A stretch of 64,000 nt of DNA from RGIG995 sp045635765 (GTDB lineage: Bacteria; Bacillota; Clostridia; Oscillospirales; UBA644), in assembly GCA_045635765.1 (NCBI GenBank), contig JAZTWH010000026.1, positions 1-64,000 on the forward strand, read 5' to 3'. Below the pieces are notes generated by a model, which was not told the origin of the DNA, made no database searches, and saw only the letters and a list, made by a program, of their open reading frames with translations. Shown here piece after piece: positions 56,369 through 64,000 of this stretch; the first letter of the stretch is position 1, and the number at the start of each line of letters is the position of its first letter. A program made the position numbers and the translations under genes.

Positions 56369-57673
56369 ATGTCGAATTTACATTCCGTCTCCCTTCTGAG
56401 AGACCGTTGTAAAGGATGTACCGCTTGTCTGAAGCGGTGCCCCACGGAAGCGATCCGGATTCGGGACGGCCATGCCGTGATTCGCTCCGAGCGCTGCATC
56501 GACTGCGGCGAATGTATCCGAGTTTGCCCTCATAAGGCAAAAAAGGCTACTTACGACGACTTTTCTGTCCTCGACCGCTTCCGTTGGAAGATCGCCCTGC
56601 CTGCCCCCGCCCTGTACGGACAGTTTGAAAACCTCGAAGACGTGGATTTCGTTCTGACCGGCCTTTTGGGGTGCGGCTTCGACGATGTTTACGAGGTGGC
56701 CCGGGCTGCAGAACTGATCTCCGAGTATACTCGTTGTTATCTGCGGCGGACCGATATTCCCAAGCCGGTGATCTCTTCCGCCTGTCCCGCCATCGTGCGG
56801 ATGATCTCTGCCCGCTTTCCGTCCCTGTGTAAGCACGTGTTGCCGATGCTCCCCCCGGTGGAGATGGCGGCCCGCCTTGCCCGGGAAGAGGCGAAAAAGA
56901 ACCACCCAGAGCTATCTGACGGCGACATCGGCGTATTCTTCATTTCTCCCTGTCCCGCAAAGGTCAGCTACATGAAGAATCCTATCGGAATTGAGAAAAG
57001 TGCCATCGACGGGACCCTGTCCATGAGCGACGTCTACTTTCGCCTTGTCCCGGTGATGAACAAGATCACCACGCCCATTTCCTTGTCCAAGACCGGGCTG
57101 ATCGGGATCAGCTGGGCCGGGTCCGGAGGAGAAGCCTCCGCCCTGTTTAACGACAAGTATCTTGCGGCGGACGGCATGGAAAACGTCATCAAGGTTTTGG
57201 ACGAGATCGACAACGGCAATATTTCCGGGTTGGAATTCGTGGAGCTGAACGCCTGCAGCGGAGGCTGTGTCGGCGGTGCTCTCACGGTTGTGAACCCTTA
57301 TATCTCAAAGGCACGGCTTCAGTCCCTTCGTCGGTACTTGCCCGTGTCTCAGAATCGGATCGGGTCGGCGTTGAAGCCGGATTCTACGGAAATCCCCTCC
57401 GATTATCTTTGGAACGTACCATTAAAATATACGCCTATTTTGCAGTTGGATGAGGATATTTCCGCCGCCATGCGGAAAATGTCGGAAATTCAGCGGCTTC
57501 GGGGCCAGTTCCCGGACCTGGACTGCGGTGCTTGTGGCGCTCCCACCTGTCTTGCCCTTGCGGAGGACGTGGCGTGCGGCGAGGCCCACGAAAACGACTG
57601 CATTATGAAGTGGAAGGACGTGCTTTTGGGGAAACATTCTCCGGAAGACCCGTCGGGAGAGGAGCCGAAATGA
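56369..57673 (+). CDS. HydS-like [FeFe]-hydrogenase homologue (putative H2 sensor), no PAS domain
   Basis: 434 residues. Two N-terminal 4Fe-4S clusters (CKGCTACLKRCP, CIDCGECIRVCP), then a catalytic-domain homologue with altered H-cluster loops: L1 SSACPAI (136-142; family TSCCPGW), L2 SPCPAK (193-198) and L3 NACSGGCVGG (295-303). The four expected cluster Cys remain (139, 195, 296, 300), but the proton-relay Cys is Ala138. A C-terminal FeS domain (DCGACGAPTCLALAEDVACG...C, about 394-420) replaces the PAS domain found in better-known sensory HydS. Group C/D-like. Likely a redox or H2-responsive partner of the neighbouring ATPases; this is inference. Confidence 0.85.
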   Translation: MSNLHSVSLLRDRCKGCTACLKRCPTEAIRIRDGHAVIRSERCIDCGECIRVCPHKAKKATYDDFSVLDRFRWKIALPAPALYGQFENLEDVDFVLTGLLGCGFDDVYEVARAAELISEYTRCYLRRTDIPKPVISSACPAIVRMISARFPSLCKHVLPMLPPVEMAARLAREEAKKNHPELSDGDIGVFFISPCPAKVSYMKNPIGIEKSAIDGTLSMSDVYFRLVPVMNKITTPISLSKTGLIGISWAGSGGEASALFNDKYLAADGMENVIKVLDEIDNGNISGLEFVELNACSGGCVGGALTVVNPYISKARLQSLRRYLPVSQNRIGSALKPDSTEIPSDYLWNVPLKYTPILQLDEDISAAMRKMSEIQRLRGQFPDLDCGACGAPTCLALAEDVACGEAHENDCIMKWKDVLLGKHSPEDPSGEEPK

Positions 57674-58002
57674 CCGCAAAGGAATTGAGGACGTCCCTGA
57701 ATCTCCAAGTCCTGTCGGAGCCCGAGCCGGACCGGCCGGTCACCGGCGGTTATGCAGGAGACCTTCTCAGTTGGGTCATGGGACGAGCCCGGTGCGGAGA
57801 TGCCTGGGTCACCATAATGACCAACTCCAACGTCATCGCCGTAGCGGCTTTGGCGGATGTTTCCTGCGTGATCGTGGCGGAGGATTCCGCCGTGGATTCC
57901 AATTTCGTGGAACTGGCGGCAGAGAAGGGGATCAACCTTTATCACAGTCTCACCAATACCTTCGACCTGTGCCGCGGCATCGGTTCTCTGTTGGGCGTAT
58001 GA
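57670..58002 (+). CDS. DRTGG-domain protein 2 of the hydrogenase regulatory block
   Basis: 110 residues from the ATG at 57670, overlapping the HydS-like stop (ATGA), with GAGGAG upstream. Contains DRPVTGGYAGDLLSWVMGRA, the namesake motif in a stretched form, and VSCVIVAEDSAVDSNFVELAAEKG. Paralogue of the first DRTGG protein. Overlaps the PHP gene by four bases. Confidence 0.82.
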   Translation: MTAKELRTSLNLQVLSEPEPDRPVTGGYAGDLLSWVMGRARCGDAWVTIMTNSNVIAVAALADVSCVIVAEDSAVDSNFVELAAEKGINLYHSLTNTFDLCRGIGSLLGV

Positions 58003-58724
58003 GCCGGTACTATTACGATCTGCATATTCACTCCTGCCTTTCTCCCTGTGCGGAGGATGACATGACCCCTGCCAACATCGCCGGCATGGCCTCCCTGAAA
58101 GGGTTGACCCTTTTGGCCTTGACCGACCACAATTCCTGCCGGAACTGTCCTGCCTTTTTCGAGGCCTGCAACGCCTTTGGAATCGTGCCGGTCCCCGGGA
58201 TGGAACTGACAACGGCGGAGGATATTCATCTGGTGGTTTTATTCCCTACCCTGGAGCAGGCCATGGCCTTTGATGCACAGATCCATCCTCGGATCGTCCC
58301 CGTCAAAAACCGGCCTGAGATTTTCGGAAATCAATGGGTGGTGGACCGGAACGACAATCTGCTTGAAACGGAGGAGACGTTGTTGATCAACGCCACCGAC
58401 CTGGACGTGGATTCTGCCATACGGCTGGTCGATTCCTTCGGGGGAGCCCTGTATCCCGCCCACATTGACCGACCGTCCAACGGCATGATTTCCGTCTTGG
58501 GCTCCGTTCCCAAGGAGTACGGATTTTCCTGTGTGGAGTTTAACGACGTGACACAGCGAGAACGGATCCTTGCAGAGCAGGGATTGAATTGCATTACCCT
58601 GTGCTCCTCCGATGCCCACGATCTGGGCAGTATCCATGAGGCGGAGCATTTTATCGATCTGGAGGATGAGCCCTATTCTTCCGACCTGGTTCGCCAGCGG
58701 TTGATAGAGTCCTTGAAACGATGA
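57999..58724 (+). CDS. PHP-domain metal-dependent phosphoesterase
   Basis: 241 residues from the ATG at 57999. Metal-ligand motifs DLHIHSCLSPCAEDDM, LALTDHNSCRN, PGMELTTAEDIHLV, YPAHIDRPSNG and SSDAHDLG are complete, so it is probably an active phosphatase/phosphoesterase (trinuclear metal site). It could remove the phosphate placed by one of the GHKL proteins, or act on a small molecule. Overlaps both neighbours. Confidence 0.88.
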   Translation: MSRYYYDLHIHSCLSPCAEDDMTPANIAGMASLKGLTLLALTDHNSCRNCPAFFEACNAFGIVPVPGMELTTAEDIHLVVLFPTLEQAMAFDAQIHPRIVPVKNRPEIFGNQWVVDRNDNLLETEETLLINATDLDVDSAIRLVDSFGGALYPAHIDRPSNGMISVLGSVPKEYGFSCVEFNDVTQRERILAEQGLNCITLCSSDAHDLGSIHEAEHFIDLEDEPYSSDLVRQRLIESLKR

Positions 58725-59284
58725 AGGAATTATCCCTGAACATTCTTGACATAGCCCAAAACTCGGTTTCTGCCGGTGCGAAAAACATTCTCATCTCCCT
58801 GGAAGAGGATGATGCCGGGATTCTGACCCTGATCGTCACCGATGACGGCAAGGGGATGGAGCCTGAATTGGTCCGCACCGTCACGGATCCCTTCTGTACC
58901 ACCCGGACCACCCGGAACGTGGGCATGGGGATTCCCTTGCTCAAGCTTGCCAGTGAACAGACGGGAGGCACTCTGTCCGTCCGTTCGGTTCCCAGAACGG
59001 CGGATCCCGTTCATTGCGGGACGACCCTTCAAGCCACCTTTGACACTGCCAGCATCGACTTCACCCCCCTGGGGAACGTGGTGGATACCATGGTGGTGCT
59101 GATTCAAGGTCATCCGGAGATCGATTACTGCTTTACACATTCTTCCCCCTACGGTTCGGTCCGCCTGGATACCAAGGAGATCCGAAGCGTATTGGGCGAT
59201 GAAATATCCCTCGGGGAGTTCGAGGTCCTGGAATGGATCCGAGGCTCTTTGGAGGAACAATACCAAGCGTTTAATAAAAAATGA
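58721..59284 (+). CDS. Second GHKL (histidine-kinase-type) ATPase
   Basis: 187 residues. Bergerat fold with N-box LNILDIAQNSVSAGA, G1 DDGKGM, a long lid and GMGIPLLKLASEQTGG, followed by a 60-residue extra domain (DYCFTHSSPYGSVRLDTKEI). No phospho-acceptor His domain or receiver partner in the cluster. Coupled to the PHP gene (ATGA). The two GHKL proteins are of different subtype, so not a simple duplication. Confidence 0.83.
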   Translation: MKELSLNILDIAQNSVSAGAKNILISLEEDDAGILTLIVTDDGKGMEPELVRTVTDPFCTTRTTRNVGMGIPLLKLASEQTGGTLSVRSVPRTADPVHCGTTLQATFDTASIDFTPLGNVVDTMVVLIQGHPEIDYCFTHSSPYGSVRLDTKEIRSVLGDEISLGEFEVLEWIRGSLEEQYQAFNKK

Positions 59285-59310
59285 ATCATAAAAATGGAGG
59301 CGTAACATTC

Positions 59311-59685
59311 ATGAAAACTCTCGCGGAACTTGAAGCCATCAGAGAACGGATGAGAGGAAAAGTCGCGGTTCGCGAAGCCAGCGACAATGCCACCCGTATC
59401 GTTGTCGGTATGGCCACCTGCGGCATTGCTGCCGGTGCCCGTCCTGTCCTCAACACCATCGCTGAGGAAGTTTCAAAACAGGGCTTGTCCGAAACTGTCA
59501 CCGTCACTCAGACCGGCTGCATCGGCCTTTGCCAGTATGAGCCCATCGTCGAAGTGTACCAGCAGGGCAAGGACAAGGTCACTTATGTCAAGATGGATTC
59601 CGATAAGGCCAAAAAGGTTATCGAACAGCACATCAAGGGCGGTAATGTCGTGGCCGATTATACCATTGCAAACAATGCGAAATAA
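59311..59685 (+). CDS. Small NuoE-type [2Fe-2S] ferredoxin of the hydrogenase complex
   Basis: 124 residues from the ATG at 59311 (GGAGG ribosome site). The thioredoxin-like ferredoxin region has ATCGIAAGARPV and TGCIGLCQYEP; ligand Cys of the first pair is reduced to one in the visible motif. Such proteins accompany HydB/HydA in NADP(H)- or NADH-linked hydrogenases (HndB-like). Confidence 0.85.
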   Translation: MKTLAELEAIRERMRGKVAVREASDNATRIVVGMATCGIAAGARPVLNTIAEEVSKQGLSETVTVTQTGCIGLCQYEPIVEVYQQGKDKVTYVKMDSDKAKKVIEQHIKGGNVVADYTIANNAK

Positions 59686-59700
59686 GGAGGAAGGAAATCA

Positions 59701-61524
59701 ATGATTCGCTCTCACGTTTTGATTTGCGGCGGCACCGGTTGTACATCCTCCGGCAGTGCGAAGCTGCACACCAAACTCGAAGAAGAAATTAAGGCAAAGG
59801 GCTTGGAAGACGAAGTAAAAGTCGTTCAGACCGGTTGTTTCGGTCTTTGTGCTCTTGGTCCCATTATGATCGTCTATCCCGACGGTACCTTCTACAGCAT
59901 GGTGAAGGAAGAGGATCTCCCCGAGATCGTAGAGGAACACCTGCTGAAGGGGCGTCCCGTAGACCGCTTGGTTTATAAGGATAAGGCCGAAGAAACCTCG
60001 CAAAATGAAGAGGAAACCTATTCTCTGAACGATACCGCTTTCTACAAGAAGCAGATGCGTGTAGCACTGCGTAACTGCGGTGTCATTGACCCCGAAATTA
60101 TTGACGAATACATCGCCATGGACGGTTACAAGGCTCTGGGGAAGGTTTTGACCGAAATGACCCCCGAGGACGTCATTCAGACCATGTTGGATTCCGGCCT
60201 TCGGGGCCGCGGCGGCGCCGGCTTCCCCACCGGGATGAAGTGGAAATTTGCCCGCGCTTCCCAGTCCGATAAAAAATACGTCTGCTGTAACGCCGACGAA
60301 GGGGACCCCGGTGCATTCATGGACCGTTCCGTTCTGGAAGGTGACCCCCATTCCGTCATCGAGGCTATGGCCATTGCCGCTTATGCCATCGGTGCAGATC
60401 AGGGTTACGTGTACATCCGTGCGGAATACCCCATTGCCGTAAAGCGTCTTTCCATTGCCATTCAGCAGGCTCGCGAATACGGTCTGTTGGGCGAAGATAT
60501 TTTCGGTACGGGCTTTAACTTCAACCTGGACATCCGTCTGGGTGCAGGTGCCTTCGTCTGCGGTGAAGAAACCGCGTTGATGACCTCCATCGAAGGCCGT
60601 CGCGGAGAACCCCGTCCCCGTCCTCCCTTCCCCGCCGTCAAGGGTCTGTTTGCCCAGCCCACCGTGCTGAATAACGTAGAAACCTACGCCAACATTCCTC
60701 AGATCATTCTGAAGGGCGTGGATTGGTTCCGTTCCATCGGTACCGAAAAGAGCAAGGGTACGAAGGTATTCGCTCTGGGAGGTAAGATTACCAACACCGG
60801 TCTGGTTGAAGTTCCCATGGGTACTCCCCTGCGGACCATCATTGAAGAGATCGGCGGCGGTATCCCCAACGGCAAGAAGTTCAAGGCGGCCCAGACCGGC
60901 GGTCCTTCCGGCGGCTGTATCCCCGCAGAACATCTGGACGTTCCCATCGATTACGATAACCTGCTCGCCATCGGCTCCATGATGGGCTCCGGCGGACTTA
61001 TCGTTATGGACGAAGATAACTGTATGGTCGACATCGCCAAATTCTTCCTGGAATTTACCGTAGATGAATCCTGCGGGAAATGTACTCCCTGCCGTATCGG
61101 TACCCGTCGTCTGCTGGAAATGCTGACCAAGATCACCGACGGCAAGGCTACTCTGGAAGATCTGGACAAGATGGAAGAGCTGTGCCATTACATTAAAGAA
61201 AACTCCCTGTGCGGTCTGGGTCAGACGGCTCCCAACCCCGTTCTGTCTACCCTGAAGTTCTTCCGGGATGAATACGTGGCTCACATCGTGGATAAGACCT
61301 GTCCTGCGGGCGTTTGCAAGAACCTTCTCAAGTACAGCGTCATCTCCGATAAGTGCTTCGGCTGCGGTATGTGTATGCGTGCTTGCCCTGCCAACGCCAT
61401 CTACGTCACCGATTACACGGCTCCCGGCAAGAAGAAGCCTGCCGTTGCCATCGATACCGACAAGTGTGTTAAGTGCGGTGCTTGTATCGGTACTTGTAAG
61501 TTCAGCGCCATCATTAAGAAATAA
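59701..61524 (+). CDS. hydB: NuoF-like NADH-binding subunit (HydB)
   Basis: 607 residues. N-terminal [2Fe-2S] domain (CGGTGCTSSGSAKL; TGCFGLCALGP), NuoF core (about 130-480) with the FMN/NADH loop GLRGRGGAGFPTGMKW and CNADEGDPGAFMDRS, the 4Fe-4S cluster ESCGKCTPCRIGT, and a C-terminal pair of ferredoxin clusters (CFGCGMCMRACP, CVKCGACIGTC). The FMN site is where electron bifurcation between NADH and ferredoxin is thought to occur. Starts 15 bases after the small ferredoxin gene. Confidence 0.96.
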   Translation: MIRSHVLICGGTGCTSSGSAKLHTKLEEEIKAKGLEDEVKVVQTGCFGLCALGPIMIVYPDGTFYSMVKEEDLPEIVEEHLLKGRPVDRLVYKDKAEETSQNEEETYSLNDTAFYKKQMRVALRNCGVIDPEIIDEYIAMDGYKALGKVLTEMTPEDVIQTMLDSGLRGRGGAGFPTGMKWKFARASQSDKKYVCCNADEGDPGAFMDRSVLEGDPHSVIEAMAIAAYAIGADQGYVYIRAEYPIAVKRLSIAIQQAREYGLLGEDIFGTGFNFNLDIRLGAGAFVCGEETALMTSIEGRRGEPRPRPPFPAVKGLFAQPTVLNNVETYANIPQIILKGVDWFRSIGTEKSKGTKVFALGGKITNTGLVEVPMGTPLRTIIEEIGGGIPNGKKFKAAQTGGPSGGCIPAEHLDVPIDYDNLLAIGSMMGSGGLIVMDEDNCMVDIAKFFLEFTVDESCGKCTPCRIGTRRLLEMLTKITDGKATLEDLDKMEELCHYIKENSLCGLGQTAPNPVLSTLKFFRDEYVAHIVDKTCPAGVCKNLLKYSVISDKCFGCGMCMRACPANAIYVTDYTAPGKKKPAVAIDTDKCVKCGACIGTCKFSAIIKK

Positions 61525-61538
61525 GGAGGATTGTGGAA

Positions 61539-63278
61539 ATGGCTGATGTAAATCTGAAAATTAACGGCATCCCCGTAACGGTTCCTGCCGGAACGACCAT
61601 TCTCGATGCCGCCAATAAAGCCGGTGTCCGTATTCCGACCCTGTGCTTTTTGAAAGATATCAATGCGATCGGTGCTTGCCGTATCTGTATCTGCGAAGTC
61701 AAGGGTGCCCGTGCTCTTGCCGCCGCTTGCGTATATCCCGTAACCGAAGGAATGGAAGTTTTCACCGACACTCCCAAGGTCATCGAATCCCGCAAGACCA
61801 CCCTCGAACTGATCCTTTCCAATCACGATATGAAGTGCCTTTCCTGCCCCCGCAGCCAAAACTGTGAGCTGCAGAAGCTGGCCCTTGAATACGGTGTGGA
61901 TTGCGACCGCTTCCAGGGTGCCAAGACTCCCTGCGAATTGGAAAACACCAATCCCTACCTGATTCGCGATAACGGAAAATGTATCCTCTGCCGCCGTTGC
62001 TCCGCCGTCTGCCGTGCCAATCAGGGCGTAGGCGTCATCGGTGCCAACGAACGGGGATTCAATACCCACATTGGCTGTGCCTTTGATCTGGATCTGAAGG
62101 ACGTTGCTTGTATCGGTTGCGGTCAGTGCACCGTCGTTTGCCCCACCGCCGCTCTCACCGAAAAGGATGATACTGCTGAGGTGTTCCGGGCAATTGCCGA
62201 TCCCTCCAAGCACGTGGTCGTTGCTCCTGCTCCTTCGGTCCGCGTTCAGATCGCCGAAGAATTCGGAGAACCCATCGGCACCAACGCTGAGGGTAAGCTG
62301 GTTGCTTCTCTCCGCCGTTTGGGCTTCGATTCCGTGGTTGACGTTGACGTTGCCGCCGACGTTACCATCATCGAAGAAGGTACGGAGTTTATCAATCGGG
62401 TTCAGAAGGGCGGAGCTCTGCCCTTGATTACTTCCTGCTCTCCCGGTTGGGTCAAGTACTGCGAACATTACTATCCCGAATTTATTCCCAATCTCTCTTC
62501 CTGCAAATCCCCCCAGGGAATGTACGGTGCTTTGATGAAGTCCTACTATGCGGAGAAGATGGGCTGGGATCCCAAGGACGTTTTCGTCGTCAGCATTATG
62601 CCCTGTACTGCCAAGAAGTTTGAACGGACGCGGGAAGGCTACAAGGTGGACGGACTCAATGATATTGACGCCGCTCTGACCACCCGCGAATTGGCTAAGA
62701 TGATCCGCAAGGTCGGTATTATCTGGGAAAAACTCCCCGATGAACAGTTTGATCCCCTCTTCGGCATTGCCACCGGTGCCGGCCACATCTTCGGTGCCTC
62801 CGGCGGTGTTATGGAAGCGGCTCTGCGTACGGTCGTCGAAACCCTGGAAGGCAAGGAATTGGCTTCCGTCGACTTCACCGACGTTCGCGGAATGGAAGGC
62901 GTGAAGGAAGCCATCTACAACGTTGCCGGGATGGAAGTGAAGGTTGCCGTTGTCAGCGGTACTGCCAACGCAGGCAGATTGCTCGATAAGATCAAGGCCG
63001 GCGAAGCCAACTATCACTTCATCGAAGTCATGGCTTGCCCCGGCGGCTGTGTCAACGGCGGCGGCCAGCCTATTCACGACGCCTACACCCGTGCCAACGT
63101 GGATATTCGCGGGCTGCGTGCCAAGGCTCTGTACAATCAGGATGCCGCTTGTGCCGTCCGTAAGTCTCATGAGTCCCCCATCGTCAAGGAATTGTACGCC
63201 AATTACCTGGGCGAAGCCGGCGGCCATAAGGCTCACCACCTGTTGCACACTTCCTACGAACCCCGTAAGAAGTATTGA
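61539..63278 (+). CDS. hydA: [FeFe]-hydrogenase catalytic subunit HydA
   Basis: 579 residues from the ATG at 61539 (nine bases after AAGGAGG; a GTG six bases earlier is also in frame). N-terminal plant-type [2Fe-2S] (CFLKDINAIGACRICICEV), His-ligated 4Fe-4S (NHDMKCLSCPRSQNC), two 4Fe-4S clusters (CILCRRCSAVC, CIGCGQCTVVC), then the H-cluster domain: L1 TSCSPGW (298-304), L2 MPCTAKKFE (354-362), L3 EVMACPGGCVNGGG (496-509), and a C-terminal small-subunit-like tail. With HydB and HydC it forms an NADH/ferredoxin-linked H2-producing complex in the cytoplasm. L1 has Ser for the second Cys. Confidence 0.96.
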   Translation: MADVNLKINGIPVTVPAGTTILDAANKAGVRIPTLCFLKDINAIGACRICICEVKGARALAAACVYPVTEGMEVFTDTPKVIESRKTTLELILSNHDMKCLSCPRSQNCELQKLALEYGVDCDRFQGAKTPCELENTNPYLIRDNGKCILCRRCSAVCRANQGVGVIGANERGFNTHIGCAFDLDLKDVACIGCGQCTVVCPTAALTEKDDTAEVFRAIADPSKHVVVAPAPSVRVQIAEEFGEPIGTNAEGKLVASLRRLGFDSVVDVDVAADVTIIEEGTEFINRVQKGGALPLITSCSPGWVKYCEHYYPEFIPNLSSCKSPQGMYGALMKSYYAEKMGWDPKDVFVVSIMPCTAKKFERTREGYKVDGLNDIDAALTTRELAKMIRKVGIIWEKLPDEQFDPLFGIATGAGHIFGASGGVMEAALRTVVETLEGKELASVDFTDVRGMEGVKEAIYNVAGMEVKVAVVSGTANAGRLLDKIKAGEANYHFIEVMACPGGCVNGGGQPIHDAYTRANVDIRGLRAKALYNQDAACAVRKSHESPIVKELYANYLGEAGGHKAHHLLHTSYEPRKKY

Positions 63279-63295
63279 TTTTTCTGAAATGATAA

Positions 63296-63328
63296 AAACG
63301 GTCCCTCCCAAATGGGGGACCGTTTTTT
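63296..63328 (+). terminator. Intrinsic terminator of the hydrogenase operon
   Basis: AACGGTCCC / GGGACCGTT stem with an eight-base loop region and six Ts. Confidence 0.92.
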
Positions 63329-63390
63329 GGGAGAAAAAGAGCCTTTTTTGTTTCTTCGGGGGCTTTTTCGGGACAGTTTGGAAAAAGGAC

Positions 63391-63419
63391 TTGATTTTTT
63401 TTTCATTTTGTACTATAAT
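63391..63419 (+). promoter_or_regulatory. Promoter TTGATT-17-TATAAT of the MntR-like gene
   Basis: -35 TTGATT at 63391-63396 and -10 TATAAT at 63414-63419; spacer includes a ten-T stretch. Confidence 0.75.
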
Positions 63420-63447
63420 AGAGGAAAGAACTTTTTTGAGGTGTGTT

Positions 63448-63813
63448 ATGCGATTGCAAGAATCGGGGGAAATGTACCTGGAAACCATCCTGCAACTGTC
63501 CCGGCAGCAAAGCCGCGTCCGTTCCATCGATGTGGTGGACTCCATGGGCTTCAGTAAGCCCAGCGTCAGCCGTGCCGTGGGATTGCTGAAGCAGGGGGGA
63601 TACCTGAACGTATTGGAAGACGGATCCTTGATCCTGACCGATGCGGGACGGATGGTGGCCGAAAAAACCTTTGAACGCCACAAGGTCCTCACGGCGTTCT
63701 TCGTTGCCCTTGGGGTGGACGAAGAGACGGCCGCCTCCGATGCGTGCAAGATCGAGCACGATGTCAGCGACACGACCTTTGAGGCTATCAAACGCCATAC
63801 CGAAGGCCTGTAA
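63448..63813 (+). CDS. MntR/DtxR-family metal-dependent repressor (short form)
   Basis: 121 residues. N-terminal winged helix (about 5-65: MYLETILQLSRQQSRVRSIDVVDSMGFSKPSVSRAV) and the dimerisation/metal domain (about 66-121: LTDAGRMVAEKTFERHKVLTAFFVALGVDEETAASDACKIEHDVSD). The FERHKVL and IEHDVS residues (Glu, His, Asp) match metal ligands of the family. No SH3-like third domain, so it resembles MntR (Mn2+ or Fe2+). Its target may be the gene starting at 63970. Confidence 0.88.
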   Translation: MRLQESGEMYLETILQLSRQQSRVRSIDVVDSMGFSKPSVSRAVGLLKQGGYLNVLEDGSLILTDAGRMVAEKTFERHKVLTAFFVALGVDEETAASDACKIEHDVSDTTFEAIKRHTEGL

Positions 63814-63824
63814 TGTATATCATG

Positions 63825-63851
63825 AAAAGCACCTAAATTTTAGGTGCTTTT
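63825..63851 (+). terminator. Intrinsic terminator after the MntR-like gene
   Basis: AAAAGCACCT / AGGTGCTTTT stem with a seven-base loop. Confidence 0.85.
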
Positions 63852-63856
63852 GCATC

Positions 63857-63885
63857 TTGCATTTTTGTTTTAAATATGATATAAT
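63857..63885 (+). promoter_or_regulatory. Promoter TTGCAT-17-TATAAT (with TG) for the gene at the right edge
   Basis: -35 TTGCAT at 63857-63862 and -10 TATAAT at 63880-63885. The leader (about 80 bases) has a short hairpin TCCTTTCGGAAAAGGA; class unknown. Confidence 0.7.
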
Positions 63886-63969
63886 AATACTATACGGGTA
63901 ATAACGTATGGAGACCCCGATTCCTTTCGGAAAAGGATTTCCGCTAAAAAACTCTGAGGAGAAATAGTT

Positions 63970-64000
63970 ATGGAAGGATTTGTTCTTTTTCTCATCGTCG
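63970..64000 (+). CDS. Start of a gene cut by the right window edge
   Basis: ATG at 63970 after GAGGAGAAAT; only about ten hydrophobic residues (MEGFVLFLIV) are visible, so probably a membrane or exported protein. No identification possible. Confidence 0.5.
   Translation, partial: MEGFVLFLIV

Noticed and set aside
59698..61284. A 528-codon open frame antisense to hydB
   Set aside because: Shadow of codon bias in the opposite strand; composition (Gly, His, Val, Phe rich) is typical of such mirrors.
61413..63791. A 792-codon open frame antisense to hydA
   Set aside because: It mirrors the strongly biased codons of hydA, has no ribosome site, promoter or recognisable domain, and covers the terminator and the MntR-like gene.
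1..64000. tRNA, rRNA, prophage or insertion-sequence content
   Set aside because: No such genes or terminal inverted repeats were seen by eye; a tRNA/IS search would settle it.

Overview
The window looks like a chromosomal segment of an anaerobic, probably spore-forming Gram-positive bacterium of the Clostridia. An Oscillospirales/Ruminococcaceae-type genome is my best guess. Support: the plsX-acp-rnc order, an IreB regulator, a SleB-type cortex-lytic enzyme, KtrAB, an Na+-pumping decarboxylase, a trimeric NADH-linked [FeFe]-hydrogenase, TrmFO, strong AGGAGG ribosome sites, and many textbook TTGACA-17-TATAAT promoters. I see no rRNA, tRNA, CRISPR array, phage or insertion sequence. Gene density is high.

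Layout. 1-3474 (-): pcrA then rmuC (cut by the left edge). 3658-9816 (+): sleB with a triplicated 3' end, an S1-domain protein, two membrane proteins, a Gfo/Idh/MocA oxidoreductase and an LGFP-type envelope protein. 10078-14993 (+): a five-gene Na+-decarboxylase operon holding both a 12S-type and a 5S-type carboxyltransferase, plus biotin carrier, beta and gamma subunits. 15180-17099 (+): ABC exporter. 17176-17768 (+): strong promoter, a structured leader RNA ending in a terminator, then a frameshifted small gene. 17847-31052 (-): aldo/keto reductase (frameshifted in a homopolymer), murC, membrane protein, rnc, an acyl-carrier-like protein lacking the carrier serine, plsX, trmFO (5' end duplicated), topA, dprA, an rRNA/tRNA methyltransferase, ktrA and ktrB.

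31322-33266 (+): GNAT-like protein and macro-domain protein. 33440-37492 (-): metA (acetyl-type), metY, an AEC transporter and a HAD phosphatase. 37712-41463 (+): dnaG, rpoD and a HAD-IIA phosphatase (macromolecular-synthesis operon). 41776-43399: an Na+/amino-acid symporter and a divergent tiny membrane protein. 43537-52479 (-): an operon pheS-pheT-ireB-membrane protein-nnr-alr-proB-proA. 52660-54763: degenerate M14 peptidase, Nudix hydrolase, lexA. 54995-63278 (+): a ten-gene hydrogenase operon. The bifurcating-type subunits (NuoE-like, small ferredoxin, NuoF-like, HydA) bracket a translationally coupled regulatory block of two DRTGG proteins, two GHKL ATPases, a PHP hydrolase and a HydS-like [FeFe]-hydrogenase homologue. 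The window ends with a MntR/DtxR-type regulator and the start of a further gene.

Themes worth following: (1) the hydrogenase-linked signalling block; (2) an unassigned leader RNA at 17211-17359 with mutually exclusive pairings; (3) an acyl carrier protein with Ser replaced by Glu; (4) a recurring habit of short tandem duplications laid across gene ends, four of which copy a stop codon; (5) the coexistence of 12S and 5S subunits with an Na+ pump. All calls are from reading motifs by eye; no database search was run.
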